This document shows, piece after piece, positions 34,859-45,553 of a stretch of 64,000 nt of DNA (position 1 is its first letter; each line of letters opens with the position of its first letter). Source of the DNA: Lepturacanthus savala (Eukaryota; Chordata; Actinopteri; Scombriformes; Trichiuridae); the NCBI GenBank assembly GCA_030544235.1, contig CM060477.1, positions 21,225,934-21,289,933 on the forward strand, in the 5' to 3' direction. Below the pieces are notes generated by a model. That model saw only the letters and a list, made by a program, of their open reading frames with translations. It ran no database searches and was not told where the DNA came from. Made by a program: the position numbers and the translations under genes.

Positions 34859-35046
34859 GGGTGCACCGTTCCCAGCGGCACTGCAATACCGGGCCGATGC
34901 GTGGAGTGGACGGGGCAAGCCCCTTTCTCAGCTCCAGGTACTAAAAATCCGTTTAATATGGAGTCCCCTTATAGAGGACGTATCAGATATTAAACTGATA
35001 AGAACAGATACTACACTTGATCTTAGCCAAAAGGCCGAGAAGCGAT
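34859..35046 (-). ncRNA. RNU2: U2 snRNA, copy 44
   Basis: Matches copy 1. Confidence 0.96.
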
Positions 35047-35227
35047 GAGCCCTTGCTGCCTGCTGCCCCGGGCCACCTCCCGTGCAGAGTTGTCACTTGT
35101 CGTGGAGCACTCGCTTCAAAAACCGCTCCGTCAACAACCGAGATTTAGCAGCTCCGCCCCGGGTCTCTCCTCTGTGAGGCCACGCGTCTCGTCAAGGACA
35201 GCTCTTTTGCTTTTCACAAGTGCACGA

Positions 35228-35344
35228 GGCTCTGCCAAATTGCAGGGCCTGACAAAAATAGGTTTAACTCATGGGTGCTCCTCTCCACGGAAGTCTTTAG
35301 TAAAAGGCGAAAGACTTGTACGTTATGAAGAGAAACCAGAGTAA
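35228..35344 (-). ncRNA. RNU5: U5 snRNA
   Basis: Matches the reference copy. Confidence 0.95.
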
Positions 35345-35643
35345 GCACAGCCCACTCCTCAACAGCAGCCAAAGTCCCCCGTCTTCCCAGGAACCGTGTT
35401 CACGGTAAGCCTCCTTCGCCTTGCTGCATATCCGGTGCCAGTCCACGCCCATTTCCCCCTTTTCCCAGGTTCGATATGGACCTACTGCGATAGGGCGTTG
35501 TCATGTTTGTCTTCCAGTCAAAGGCAAAACTCACTTTGGGTCGTTACATGGTGTGCTTTTACACCAATCACCATAGCAGCTGTAACAAAGTCGTCTGACG
35601 CAGTTGTCGCTTTGTTTTTTCATATTCCACAAGGCAAAGAGAA

Positions 35644-35831
35644 GGGTGCACCGTTCCCAGCGGCACTGCAATACCGGGCCGATGCGTGGAGTGGACGGGG
35701 CAAGCTCCTTTCTCAGCTCCAGGTACTAAAAATCCGTTTAATATGGAGTCCCCTTATAGAGGACGTATCAGATATTAAACTGATAAGAACAGATACTACA
35801 CTTGATCTTAGCCAAAAGGCCGAGAAGCGAT
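35644..35831 (-). ncRNA. RNU2: U2 snRNA, copy 45, G126A variant
   Basis: Change at 35706; same stem III variant as copies 18 and 49. Confidence 0.95.
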
Positions 35832-36012
35832 GAGCCCTTGCTGCCTGCTGCCCCGGGCCACCTCCCGTGCAGAGTTGTCACTTGTCGTGGAGCACTCGCT
35901 TCAAAAACCGCTCCGTCAACAACCGAGATTTAGCAGCTCCGCCCCGGGTCTCTCCTCTGTGAGGCCACGCGTCTCGTCAAGGACAGCTCTTTTGCTTTTC
36001 ACAAGTGCACGA

Positions 36013-36129
36013 GGCTCTGCCAAATTGCAGGGCCTGACAAAAATAGGTTTAACTCATGGGTGCTCCTCTCCACGGAAGTCTTTAGTAAAAGGCGAAAGAC
36101 TTGTACGTTATGAAGAGAAACCAGAGTAA
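36013..36129 (-). ncRNA. RNU5: U5 snRNA
   Basis: Matches the reference copy. Confidence 0.95.
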
Positions 36130-36428
36130 GCACAGCCCACTCCTCAACAGCAGCCAAAGTCCCCCGTCTTCCCAGGAACCGTGTTCACGGTAAGCCTCCT
36201 TCGCCTTGCTGCATATCCGGTGCCAGTCCACGCCCATTTCCCCCTTTTCCCAGGTTCGATATGGACCTACTGCGATAGGGCGTTGTCATGTTTGTCTTCC
36301 AGTCAAAGGCAAAACTCACTTTGGGTCGTTACATGGTGTGCTTTTACACCAATCACCATAGCAGCTGTAACAAAGTCGTCTGACGCAGTTGTCGCTTTGT
36401 TTTTTCATATTCCACAAGGCAAAGAGAA

Positions 36429-36616
36429 GGGTGCACCGTTCCCAGCGGCACTGCAATACCGGGCCGATGCGTGGAGTGGACGGGGCAAGCCCCTTTCTCA
36501 GCTCCAGGTACTAAAAATCCGTTTAATATGGAGTCCCCTTATAGAGGACGTATCAGATATTAAACTGATAAGAACAGATACTACACTTGATCTTAGCCAA
36601 AAGGCCGAGAAGCGAT
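36429..36616 (-). ncRNA. RNU2: U2 snRNA, copy 46
   Basis: Matches copy 1. Confidence 0.96.
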
Positions 36617-36797
36617 GAGCCCTTGCTGCCTGCTGCCCCGGGCCACCTCCCGTGCAGAGTTGTCACTTGTCGTGGAGCACTCGCTTCAAAAACCGCTCCG
36701 TCAACAACCGAGATTTAGCAGCTCCGCCCCGGGTCTCTCCTCTGTGAGGCCACGCGTCTCGTCAAGGACAGCTCTTTTGCTTTTCACAAGTGCACGA

Positions 36798-36914
36798 GGC
36801 TCTGCCAAATTGCAGGGCCTGACAAAAATAGGTTTAACTCATGGGTGCTCCTCTCCACGGAAGTCTTTAGTAAAAGGCGAAAGACTTGTACGTTATGAAG
36901 AGAAACCAGAGTAA
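36798..36914 (-). ncRNA. RNU5: U5 snRNA
   Basis: Matches the reference copy. Confidence 0.95.
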
Positions 36915-37213
36915 GCACAGCCCACTCCTCAACAGCAGCCAAAGTCCCCCGTCTTCCCAGGAACCGTGTTCACGGTAAGCCTCCTTCGCCTTGCTGCATA
37001 TCCGGTGCCAGTCCACGCCCATTTCCCCCTTTTCCCAGGTTCGATATGGACCTACTGCGATAGGGCGTTGTCATGTTTGTCTTCCAGTCAAAGGCAAAAC
37101 TCACTTTGGGTCGTTACATGGTGTGCTTTTACACCAATCACCATAGCAGCTGTAACAAAGTCGTCTGACGCAGTTGTCGCTTTGTTTTTTCATATTCCAC
37201 AAGGCAAAGAGAA

Positions 37214-37401
37214 GGGTGCACCGTTCCCAGCGGCACTGCAATACCGGGCCGATGCGTGGAGTGGACGGGGCAAGCCCCTTTCTCAGCTCCAGGTACTAAA
37301 AATCCGTTTAATATGGAGTCCCCTTATAGAGGACGTATCAGATATTAAACTGATAAGAACAGATACTACACTTGATCTTAGCCAAAAGGCCGAGAAGCGA
37401 T
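37214..37401 (-). ncRNA. RNU2: U2 snRNA, copy 47
   Basis: Matches copy 1. Confidence 0.96.
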
Positions 37402-37582
37402 GAGCCCTTGCTGCCTGCTGCCCCGGGCCACCTCCCGTGCAGAGTTGTCACTTGTCGTGGAGCACTCGCTTCAAAAACCGCTCCGTCAACAACCGAGATT
37501 TAGCAGCTCCGCCCCGGGTCTCTCCTCTGTGAGGCCACGCGTCTCGTCAAGGACAGCTCTTTTGCTTTTCACAAGTGCACGA

Positions 37583-37699
37583 GGCTCTGCCAAATTGCAG
37601 GGCCTGACAAAAATAGGTTTAACTCATGGGTGCTCCTCTCCACGGAAGTCTTTAGTAAAAGGCGAAAGACTTGTACGTTATGAAGAGAAACCAGAGTAA
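37583..37699 (-). ncRNA. RNU5: U5 snRNA
   Basis: Matches the reference copy. Confidence 0.95.
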
Positions 37700-37998
37700 G
37701 CACAGCCCACTCCTCAACAGCAGCCAAAGTCCCCCGTCTTCCCAGGAACCGTGTTCACGGTAAGCCTCCTTCGCCTTGCTGCATATCCGGTGCCAGTCCA
37801 CGCCCATTTCCCCCTTTTCCCAGGTTCGATATGGACCTACTGCGATAGGGCGTTGTCATGTTTGTCTTCCAGTCAAAGGCAAAACTCACTTTGGGTCGTT
37901 ACATGGTGTGCTTTTACACCAATCACCATAGCAGCTGTAACAAAGTCGTCTGACGCAGTTGTCGCTTTGTTTTTTCATATTCCACAAGGCAAAGAGAA

Positions 37999-38186
37999 GG
38001 GTGCACCGTTCCCAGCGGCACTGCAATACCGGGCCGATGCGTGGAGTGGACGGGGCAAGCCCCTTTCTCAGCTCCAGGTACTAAAAATCCGTTTAATATG
38101 GAGTCCCCTTATAGAGGACGTATCAGATATTAAACTGATAAGAACAGATACTACACTTGATCTTAGCCAAAAGGCCGAGAAGCGAT
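37999..38186 (-). ncRNA. RNU2: U2 snRNA, copy 48
   Basis: Matches copy 1. Confidence 0.96.
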
Positions 38187-38367
38187 GAGCCCTTGCTGCC
38201 TGCTGCCCCGGGCCACCTCCCGTGCAGAGTTGTCACTTGTCGTGGAGCACTCGCTTCAAAAACCGCTCCGTCAACAACCGAGATTTAGCAGCTCCGCCCC
38301 GGGTCTCTCCTCTGTGAGGCCACGCGTCTCGTCAAGGACAGCTCTTTTGCTTTTCACAAGTGCACGA

Positions 38368-38484
38368 GGCTCTGCCAAATTGCAGGGCCTGACAAAAATA
38401 GGTTTAACTCATGGGTGCTCCTCTCCACGGAAGTCTTTAGTAAAAGGCGAAAGACTTGTACGTTATGAAGAGAAACCAGAGTAA
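38368..38484 (-). ncRNA. RNU5: U5 snRNA
   Basis: Matches the reference copy. Confidence 0.95.
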
Positions 38485-38783
38485 GCACAGCCCACTCCTC
38501 AACAGCAGCCAAAGTCCCCCGTCTTCCCAGGAACCGTGTTCACGGTAAGCCTCCTTCGCCTTGCTGCATATCCGGTGCCAGTCCACGCCCATTTCCCCCT
38601 TTTCCCAGGTTCGATATGGACCTACTGCGATAGGGCGTTGTCATGTTTGTCTTCCAGTCAAAGGCAAAACTCACTTTGGGTCGTTACATGGTGTGCTTTT
38701 ACACCAATCACCATAGCAGCTGTAACAAAGTCGTCTGACGCAGTTGTCGCTTTGTTTTTTCATATTCCACAAGGCAAAGAGAA

Positions 38784-38971
38784 GGGTGCACCGTTCCCAG
38801 CGGCACTGCAATACCGGGCCGATGCGTGGAGTGGACGGGGCAAGCTCCTTTCTCAGCTCCAGGTACTAAAAATCCGTTTAATATGGAGTCCCCTTATAGA
38901 GGACGTATCAGATATTAAACTGATAAGAACAGATACTACACTTGATCTTAGCCAAAAGGCCGAGAAGCGAT
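38784..38971 (-). ncRNA. RNU2: U2 snRNA, copy 49, G126A variant
   Basis: Change at 38846; same stem III variant as copies 18 and 45. Confidence 0.95.
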
Positions 38972-39152
38972 GAGCCCTTGCTGCCTGCTGCCCCGGGCCA
39001 CCTCCCGTGCAGAGTTGTCACTTGTCGTGGAGCACTCGCTTCAAAAACCGCTCCGTCAACAACCGAGATTTAGCAGCTCCGCCCCGGGTCTCTCCTCTGT
39101 GAGGCCACGCGTCTCGTCAAGGACAGCTCTTTTGCTTTTCACAAGTGCACGA

Positions 39153-39269
39153 GGCTCTGCCAAATTGCAGGGCCTGACAAAAATAGGTTTAACTCATGGG
39201 TGCTCCTCTCCACGGAAGTCTTTAGTAAAAGGCGAAAGACTTGTACGTTATGAAGAGAAACCAGAGTAA
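39153..39269 (-). ncRNA. RNU5: U5 snRNA
   Basis: Matches the reference copy. It is the U5 gene next to the second interrupted U2. Confidence 0.95.
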
Positions 39270-39719
39270 GCACAGCCCACTCCTCAACAGCAGCCAAAGT
39301 CCCCCGTCTTCCCAGGAACCGTGTTCACGGTAAGCCTCCTTCGCCTTGCTGCATATCCGGTGCCAGTCCACGCCCATTTCCCCCTTTTCCCAGGTTCGAT
39401 ATGGACCTACTGCGATAGGGCGTTGTCATGTTTGTCTTCCAGTCAAAGGCAAAACTCACTTTGGGTCGTTACATGGTGTGCTTTTACACCAATCACCATA
39501 GCAGCTGTAACAAAGTCGTCTGACGCAGTTGTCGCTTTGTTTTTTCATATTCCACAAGGCAAAGAGAAGGGTGCACCGTTCCCAGCGGCACTGCAATACC
39601 GGGCCGATGCGTGGAGTGGACGGGGCAAGCCCCTTTCTCAGCTCCAGGTACTAAAAATCCGTTTAATATGGAGTCCCCTTATAGAGGACGTATCAGATAT
39701 TAAACTGATAAGAACAGAT

Positions 39720-40075
39720 TTTTTCTTTCGAAAAAGTTTATTGGCACATGTTTTCATACATTTACCACTTTGCTTTTTTCAAGACCAATTACTTAAAATA
39801 ACCATGTATTCTGTAAGAGTCTTATTTTAAAACAATAAGAGCATTTAAAAAGACATTACAGATAAAACAATCGCAATTGGTAATAGGGTAAAAAAGATAA
39901 AAGGAAAAACAGTGTCCATTTAAAACCTTTAAAAGGGAGTGCATCTGTTAAAATGTTCTTTGTCCGGATCTCCTTGTGTTTGTACAGGAGCGCAGCGAGT
40001 CCCCAACAAGAGTAACTCATCCCGCTCCCCCAAACATTAGGTCTCTCGAGGGCCTGCCGCTCTGCATCCTGTCGC
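39720..40075 (-). other. 3' UTR of the Keno-like element
   Basis: A 356-bp AT-rich tail. Near its end it has AATAAA (minus strand, around 39740) and a short terminal A run that abuts U2 nt 38. In target-primed reverse transcription this end is recognised and copied first. It is present almost unchanged in the truncated copy. Confidence 0.8.
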
Positions 40076-43000
40076 TCAGACGAGATCCTCACCCTGGAGC
40101 TCCTTCCCACCTGCCTCACCCGGAGAGCCAGGCCGCCGCTGCTGTGACCTTTTCCCGTGTGGCTCCGGCTCCTTCCTCCGAATGGGCACAGAGGCGATTC
40201 TTCGTTGTGGCTGTGTCCTAGGCTTGCCGCCTGCAGCTCTGGCCGCTTTGGCCGTTGCTGCAGCCATTCGGATCACAGCCACGGGGGGGATCTGCATGTG
40301 CCTTCTTACCAGCAAGTTTCTGGAGGTCCATATGGCGTCTTTGATGGCGGCTAGGGTGAGCCACTCGTCTGCAAACTCTTTTTTCGATGTTGTTCCCGGG
40401 CTCACCCCATATAGCACTTTCTGTGCTGTGAGGACCTCCCTTGCTGGCAAGTACGGGAATTTTAAGGAGCCGGCCATTGCCCACTGGTCCTCAGCAGCGC
40501 TGCACTCCCAGAGCAGATGCCTCACCGACTCTGGCGCGCCACAACCAGGTCGGGGGCAGGTTGAAGCCGTGGACATGCCCCGGGAGTGCATGACGGACCT
40601 GACTGGGAGGATCTCGTGAGCGACCATCCACGACAGGTCTCGGAGTCTGTTCGGGAGAGCAGGATGGTTCACGTTGCGCCAAACTGTTGTGGGCTCGCCG
40701 ACTGCGAGCCCGCGCACTGGACTCACTGGTTCCCGCTCCTGCACAACAGCAATCAGAGAGCGGTGGTTAGTTAAAACATGCAACTCCTCTTTTTCCAAGT
40801 TAAAACGTTTTAAAAAATCTTGAATAAAAGCATATGGTGGTGGTAGTCTAAAAGACACTGGTGTTCTCAGGTCACTGGATAAAATCTGTAATCGGCGCAG
40901 GTAGGACCCCATCCAGAAGCGTGTCATTGCTGTGGTTTTGTGGTCTTTGGATGGGGCTGTGGCGTACTTAAAATGGAGTGCAGTGTATCGAGTGGCTAAA
41001 AACATGTGGAGGTCTGGGACGCCTTTTCCTCCTTTTTCCTTTGGGAGCTTCATGACGTCCCGCCTCAGTCTCTCCCACTTGGACCCCCACAGGAAATAGA
41101 AAATGGCCTTCTCCACTTCTAAAAGCACTCTCCTAGGTGGAATAAAAACAGAACCAATCAGTAAAAACAAGGGTAAAATCATCGCCTTAATGATTAAAAC
41201 CTTGCCTTCAAGGGTTAGTCCTCTAAGTCCCCAGTATCCCAGTCGCTGCCTAGCTTTCCTTACCACTTCAGCCCAATTTGTTTTCCCTCCCCCATCCCTA
41301 TCAAATTGTATGCCCAGTATTTTTTGGTACGTCTGAGTCATAGTCAGGGGGAGTCCAGTCGTCTCTGTCTTTGTCCATGGTCCATAAAATTGGGCTTGGG
41401 TCTTGCTCCGGTTGAGTTTCGACCCAGAGGCCTGTCCAAACCAGTCTGTTAAGTCCAGTGTCCTGTCAATGGATAAAAGGTCAGTGCATAAAATGTTCAC
41501 GTCGTCCATATATAAAATGCACTTTGAATCCAAACCCCCGCTCCCAGGAATTTGGACCCCCTTGATCCATTTATCCCTTCTCAAGAGCTGTGCCAATGGT
41601 TCGATACATAGAACGTAGAGGAGGGCAGATAACGGACAACCCTGACGGACACCGCCGTTAATATCGACGGCTTTTGTCAGATGCCCGTTAACAACGAATT
41701 TACTGCTTATATCCCGGTATAGCAGCCCCACCCACGCTCTAAACCTTTCAGGCAGACCCACTTTTTGCAGTACCTGGAAGAGGTACTGATGCGAGATCCG
41801 ATCAAAGGCCTTTTCAAAGTCTAAATTTAGGACTACTAGTCGGATGTTTCTGTCTCTCGCATAACAGATGGTGTCTCTGATCAGTACGAGGCTGTCGGTG
41901 ATCTTCCTCCCCGGAATGGCACAGGCTTGATCCGGGTGGATCAGTTCATCTAAAAACAAGGACATCCTTGTGGCTAAAAGTTTGCTAAAAAGTTTGCAGT
42001 CTACATTTAAAAGGGTGATAGGTCTCCAGTTTTTCAAGTCAGTCTTGTCTTTACTTTTATATAGGAGAGTCACTATCCCTACTCTAAAACTGTCGGGGAG
42101 TCGATCTAGTCGGTCAAAGTCCATAAAAACAGCAAGTAGGTCAGGTGCTAAAATGTCCCAGAATGTCAAATAAAATTCCAAGGGAAGTCCGTCCTGTCCT
42201 GGGGACTTCCCTTTCTTAAAAACAGTCAGGCATCTGGTCATTTCGTTGATGTTAAAATCTTTTTCTAAAAGCACGCTGTCGCTTACTGTGTTATAAAAAG
42301 ACTCTAAAACTTTCATCAAGGTGTGATTTTTTATGGGTCTTTCTTTATAGAGATCCTTAAAATACTCTTCTACTGTCTGTTTCATTTCTTCTGTTGTTTC
42401 TGTTGAATCCCCATTGTTTTTCTTTAGTTTTATTATGCTCCCCCCTTTATTCATAATTTTTTTGAAAAAGTAGCGAGTACATTTTTCCCCTTCCTCCATT
42501 TCCCGTTCTCTACTCCTTAAAATCACACCCCTGCTTTTTATTTCTGCTAAAACCGACATTTGTAATTTTATTTCTTTGATCTCATCATTAAAATCCATTC
42601 CCCGTTGGTTTAAAATAAAATAGCGCTGTAAACGCTTCTGCAGCCCCAACATGTGTCTGGTCTCCCTACCTTTTTTCTTTCTACCTGCCTGTCTAAAGAA
42701 AGTCTGCGTCTTCACCTTCACCATTTCCCACCAATGTGCACGTGTATTGTAAAGGTCTTGAAGGGTCTGCCATTCTTTATACTGCTCCCTGTACTGACTA
42801 ACTAACTCCCTATCCTCTAAAAGGGAGCAGTTGAGTTTCCACAGACCACTTCCTGCTGTCACATCCGAAGGGAGTGAAAGGGTGCACGAGAGCATCAGGT
42901 GATCAGAGAAGAAGACAGGGGTTAATCTAGCATCGGTCGGTGGACAGTCCCTTGTAAAAACAAAATCTATGCGAGAGGCTCTGGTGCCATCACCACTGAA

Positions 43001-43605
43001 CCAGGTGAAGCCCTCCTCTCCGGGATGCATGGTCTTAAAACAGTCTTGAAGCTTAAAATCCCTGCATATATCCCGTAATAAAACCGATGTTTTGTCAACT
43101 TTAAAATCCTCCCCTGCCCCTCTCCTATCCTGCCTGTTAAAAACGCAGTTAAAATCCCCCCTACAACTAAAGGTGCCCTACCTAACATGTGGGGCTGCAG
43201 GTCTTCTAAAAGGTCGTACCTGTCATTTTTTTCATTAAAACCATAAACATTTAAGAGGTTAAAATCCTGTCCCATAAAAGTCAAACGTGCCACCAAAGCC
43301 CTACCGTCTCTCACCACAGTGCTCCCCTTCACCAGCACGTGTGGATTATTTATTAAAATCGCCACCCCATCACATTTATTTTGATTTGATCCACTCCATA
43401 TTGATTGTTTTCCCCACATATCCTCCCATTGACTGTAGTGCTTTAAAAACGGTAGGCTACATTCTTGTATTAAAAACACATCTGATTTAAAGGAACGAAG
43501 GGCATCTAAAACACTCTGAGCTCTAACTCTCGACTTCACACTTCTCACATTGACGGTTGAGAAGGTGAGTGCCATGAGTATGTTTAAAACCAACAGGTAG
43601 ACCAT
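40076..43605 (-). pseudogene. Keno-like ORF2: APE endonuclease-reverse transcriptase, one frameshift
   Basis: The enzyme that nicks the U2 target and copies the element RNA into it. The N-terminal part (43605 down to about 43160) is an APE-type endonuclease with NVRS, QEC, DGVAIL and NVYG motifs. The remaining part is in another frame and carries GGDFN, RIDFVF and SDH, then a reverse transcriptase. Counted from the Met at 43030, the RT motifs are GKSPGQDGLP (274-283), NWRPITLLN (334-342), catalytic LDFEKAFDR (403-411), GVRQGCPLS (460-468) and catalytic YMDD (507-510). A CCHC-like cluster (C-x4-C-x8-H-x4-C) follows near residue 820, and the stop is at 40076. The two frames meet in a G run (C run 43156-43161, plus strand) with six bases where seven would keep the frame. 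Otherwise the ORF is undamaged, about 1170 codons. The start may be Met 12 (43572). A homopolymer sequencing error is possible. Confidence 0.88.
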
Positions 43606-43628
43606 GTAAAACCATTTTTTAAAAAGGC

Positions 43629-44975
43629 CTATGAACTCTCACGGTTGATCTCATGTGAATGAAGCTCTTCCTTTACTCCAAGGGGGGGGGAGTTACAGGG
43701 TTGAGCTTCATTCCCCCGTCGGGCTCTGGCAGGTGGCCTTTCCTGCATCCTTTTGTTGAAAGTGTTTGAGATTTTCGGGGTTGATTGGAGAGCAATCTGA
43801 AGAAATGAGACCTCATTGGGTGAACTGGAGGGGAAGACTCTGGGCTCATCCACAGATGAACTGTCTGATTGAGACCCAGCTCTACCCCTCTTCTCTAATA
43901 CTAGAGATTCCGAAGACAGTTCTGATGCTGGCCTCTTAGTCGACTGGCCATTGGGGAGAGGGGAACTGTTGTCAGAGTCCATTGGCTGCTCTCCCTCCCC
44001 GACAGTAACCAGACTGCCGGTGGAGCAAGACTCGGCCATGGACCCATCTCCCCCCTCCTCTGCCAGCAGAGCCACCTCCTCGCCTTCCTGTGGGGAGTCA
44101 GCACCCTCTTGAGAGGATGCCATACTCCCCGGAGGGGGGGAATTGGGCTCCCCCTCTCGTGTCACCGCTGGTACTTTTGGCTGTTCTTTTTCTTTTTGCT
44201 CTTCAGGTACATTTTCTTTTTGTTCTCTGGCTGCCCTTGACTTGACCATGTTGGCAAAGGATCTGGGGCAATCTCTGAAGAGATGTGTTGTTTCTCCACA
44301 AAGATTACACTTCCTGCCATTGGGACACTGCTCAAAAGTGTGCCCAACTTCTCTACACTTCCCACATATGATTTTCTGGCACGCTTCGGCCAAATGCCCA
44401 TGCTCCCCACACTTGTGGCAGAGCTTGGGCTGGCCCTGGTAATGTATGTAGCCTCTGTTCTGTCCCAGGACTATCATCGAGGGCAGGTGTTTCAGGCCTT
44501 GGAAGCCCTGGGGGTCCTGCCATTGGACAATGGGGACCCTCCAGCTGCAATTCCAAATGCCGTCCACATCCCTTACCTTGGTAGCCTGTCCTTTGACTGT
44601 GCAGAATCTTCCCAACCATACTTCAATATCTGCTGCACTGACTGTTTCATTGAACATTCTGACAATGACTACCTTGGCAGCATTGTCAGTAAGTTTCTCC
44701 ACGTCAAATGCAGAGAATTGGGATTTTACATTTTCATATTGTGTCCAGAAATTCCTTAACCCTTGGGCATTTGCGAAACTTACGTCAAAGCCCTTGTTAA
44801 AGGGAAGTGAAAGAATACAATTCAAATCGTCAGCCTTAAATCCAAGAACCTTTTGTACCAAATTTCGAGAGAAGTCTAACCGTGAAATCAATGTTTTTTC
44901 TTTTAAAAGAAAGCGGACACTATGGTGTCTCCTCATGCCAGCACTTGTGGCTGACATGATGGAGACAGTGTCCAC
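43629..44975 (-). CDS. Keno-like ORF1 protein (nucleic-acid-binding, three CCHC knuckles)
   Basis: A 448-residue open frame with no internal damage. ORF1 proteins of this clade bind element RNA and form the ribonucleoprotein used for retrotransposition. The N-terminal 180 residues have no motif I can name with certainty. Residues 186-199, 204-217 and 223-236 are three perfect CX2CX4HX4C zinc knuckles, spaced closely as in other Tx1-type ORF1 proteins. The C-terminal half is low-complexity: rich in E, K, P and S, with acidic stretches and a poly-G tract in the DNA near 43681. The frame stops 23 bp before the first ATG of ORF2. Met 7 or Met 14 could also serve as start. Confidence 0.85.
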   Translation of the reverse strand: MDTVSIMSATSAGMRRHHSVRFLLKEKTLISRLDFSRNLVQKVLGFKADDLNCILSLPFNKGFDVSFANAQGLRNFWTQYENVKSQFSAFDVEKLTDNAAKVVIVRMFNETVSAADIEVWLGRFCTVKGQATKVRDVDGIWNCSWRVPIVQWQDPQGFQGLKHLPSMIVLGQNRGYIHYQGQPKLCHKCGEHGHLAEACQKIICGKCREVGHTFEQCPNGRKCNLCGETTHLFRDCPRSFANMVKSRAAREQKENVPEEQKEKEQPKVPAVTREGEPNSPPPGSMASSQEGADSPQEGEEVALLAEEGGDGSMAESCSTGSLVTVGEGEQPMDSDNSSPLPNGQSTKRPASELSSESLVLEKRGRAGSQSDSSSVDEPRVFPSSSPNEVSFLQIALQSTPKISNTFNKRMQERPPARARRGNEAQPCNSPPLGVKEELHSHEINRESS

Positions 44976-45039
44976 CTAGACTCTCTTTGGTTGTGAAGAG
45001 AGAGAAACAGGTTAAGCTAAAGGACAAAATAAAAGGGGG

Positions 45040-45070
45040 TAGCCTACTGGCCACCAGGGCCAGTAGGCTA
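45040..45070. repeat. 13-bp perfect inverted repeat, 5-nt loop
   Basis: The arms are 45040-45052 (TAGCCTACTGGCC) and 45058-45070 (GGCCAGTAGGCTA). In the element RNA this would be a very stable hairpin about 280 nt from the 5' junction. Confidence 0.9.
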
Positions 45071-45201
45071 ACAGTTTACTAAAAGAAACAAACGCTATTT
45101 ACAAGTAAAAACAAATAAATACTTAAAACTGTAAAAAAAAAAATAGCCTAGAATAGAGTATGCTACACCAAGCTAAAAACACTAAACTACACTAAAACTA
45201 C

Positions 45202-45249
45202 CAGTGATCAGTTGTGCCCCATACACCGCACGACCCCAACTGATCACTG
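45202..45249. repeat. 13-bp perfect inverted repeat, 22-nt loop
   Basis: The arms are 45202-45214 (CAGTGATCAGTTG) and 45237-45249 (CAACTGATCACTG). This is the second hairpin of the 5' UTR, nearer the 5' end of the element RNA. Confidence 0.9.
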
Positions 45250-45553
45250 TACAAAGGCACCTAAACCTAATCTCCTCCAAAACCCAGTAGAGACCAATGC
45301 TACAGAAACAAGCACCGACTCTCCCAGTAGCTGGAGGCGATCGCTGTCTTAGCCAAAAGGCCGAGAAGCGATGAGCCCTTGCTGCCTGCTGCCCCGGGCC
45401 ACCTCCCGTGCAGAGTTGTCACTTGTCGTGGAGCACTCGCTTCAAAAACCGCTCCGTCAACAACCGAGATTTAGCAGCTCCGCCCCGGGTCTCTCCTCTG
45501 TGAGGCCACGCGTCTCGTCAAGGACAGCTCTTTTGCTTTTCACAAGTGCACGA

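Larger units (their letters stand above)
20865..39719 (-). repeat. U5-U2 snRNA tandem array, block 2
   Basis: Continuation of the same 785-bp array between the two Keno-like insertions: the 5' 52 nt of U2 copy 26 (15 of them the target duplication), intact copies 27-49, and the 3' 151 nt of copy 50. The two interrupted units are 24 units apart. Shared variants visible here include a U5 T5G change in two units exactly three periods apart (U5 genes ending 23569 and 25924) and the U2 G126A change in copies 45 and 49. Confidence 0.97.
39720..45346 (-). mobile_element. Keno-like L1/Tx1-clade non-LTR retrotransposon, near full length
   Basis: A 5627-bp insertion in the sense orientation of U2, organised as 5' UTR (44976-45346), ORF1 (43629-44975), ORF2 (40076-43605, one frameshift) and 3' UTR (39720-40075) ending in a short A run. 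The set of CCHC-type ORF1, APE endonuclease, reverse transcriptase and C-terminal CCHC-like motif is that of the L1/Tx1 clade. Within it, the Keno family is known from fish to insert specifically in U2 snRNA genes. The family name rests on target and architecture, not on a sequence search. Both copies in this window join U2 at the same 3' nucleotide (between RNA nt 37 and 38). The element is probably the source type for the truncated copy at 20118-20864. Confidence 0.88.
44976..45346 (-). other. 5' UTR of the Keno-like element with two long hairpins
   Basis: 371 bp from the 5' junction with U2 to the ORF1 start. It contains two perfect 13-bp inverted repeats (45040-45070 with a 5-nt loop and 45202-45249 with a 22-nt loop) and an A-rich stretch. 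No coding sequence is seen. Confidence 0.8.
39569..45372 (-). pseudogene. RNU2: U2 snRNA, copy 50, split by full-length retrotransposon
   Basis: The 5' part is 45347-45372 (RNA nt 1-26) and the 3' part 39569-39719 (nt 38-188), with a 5.6-kb element between. RNA nt 27-37 are missing altogether, including most of the branch-point recognition GUAGUA. Unlike copy 26, the insertion left a small target deletion instead of a duplication. Confidence 0.95.

Noticed and set aside
40182..40619. Plus-strand open frames of 60-150 codons inside the Keno-like element (for example also 44283-44759 and 44530-44979).
   Set aside because: They are shadows antisense to ORF2 and ORF1, which have clear domains.
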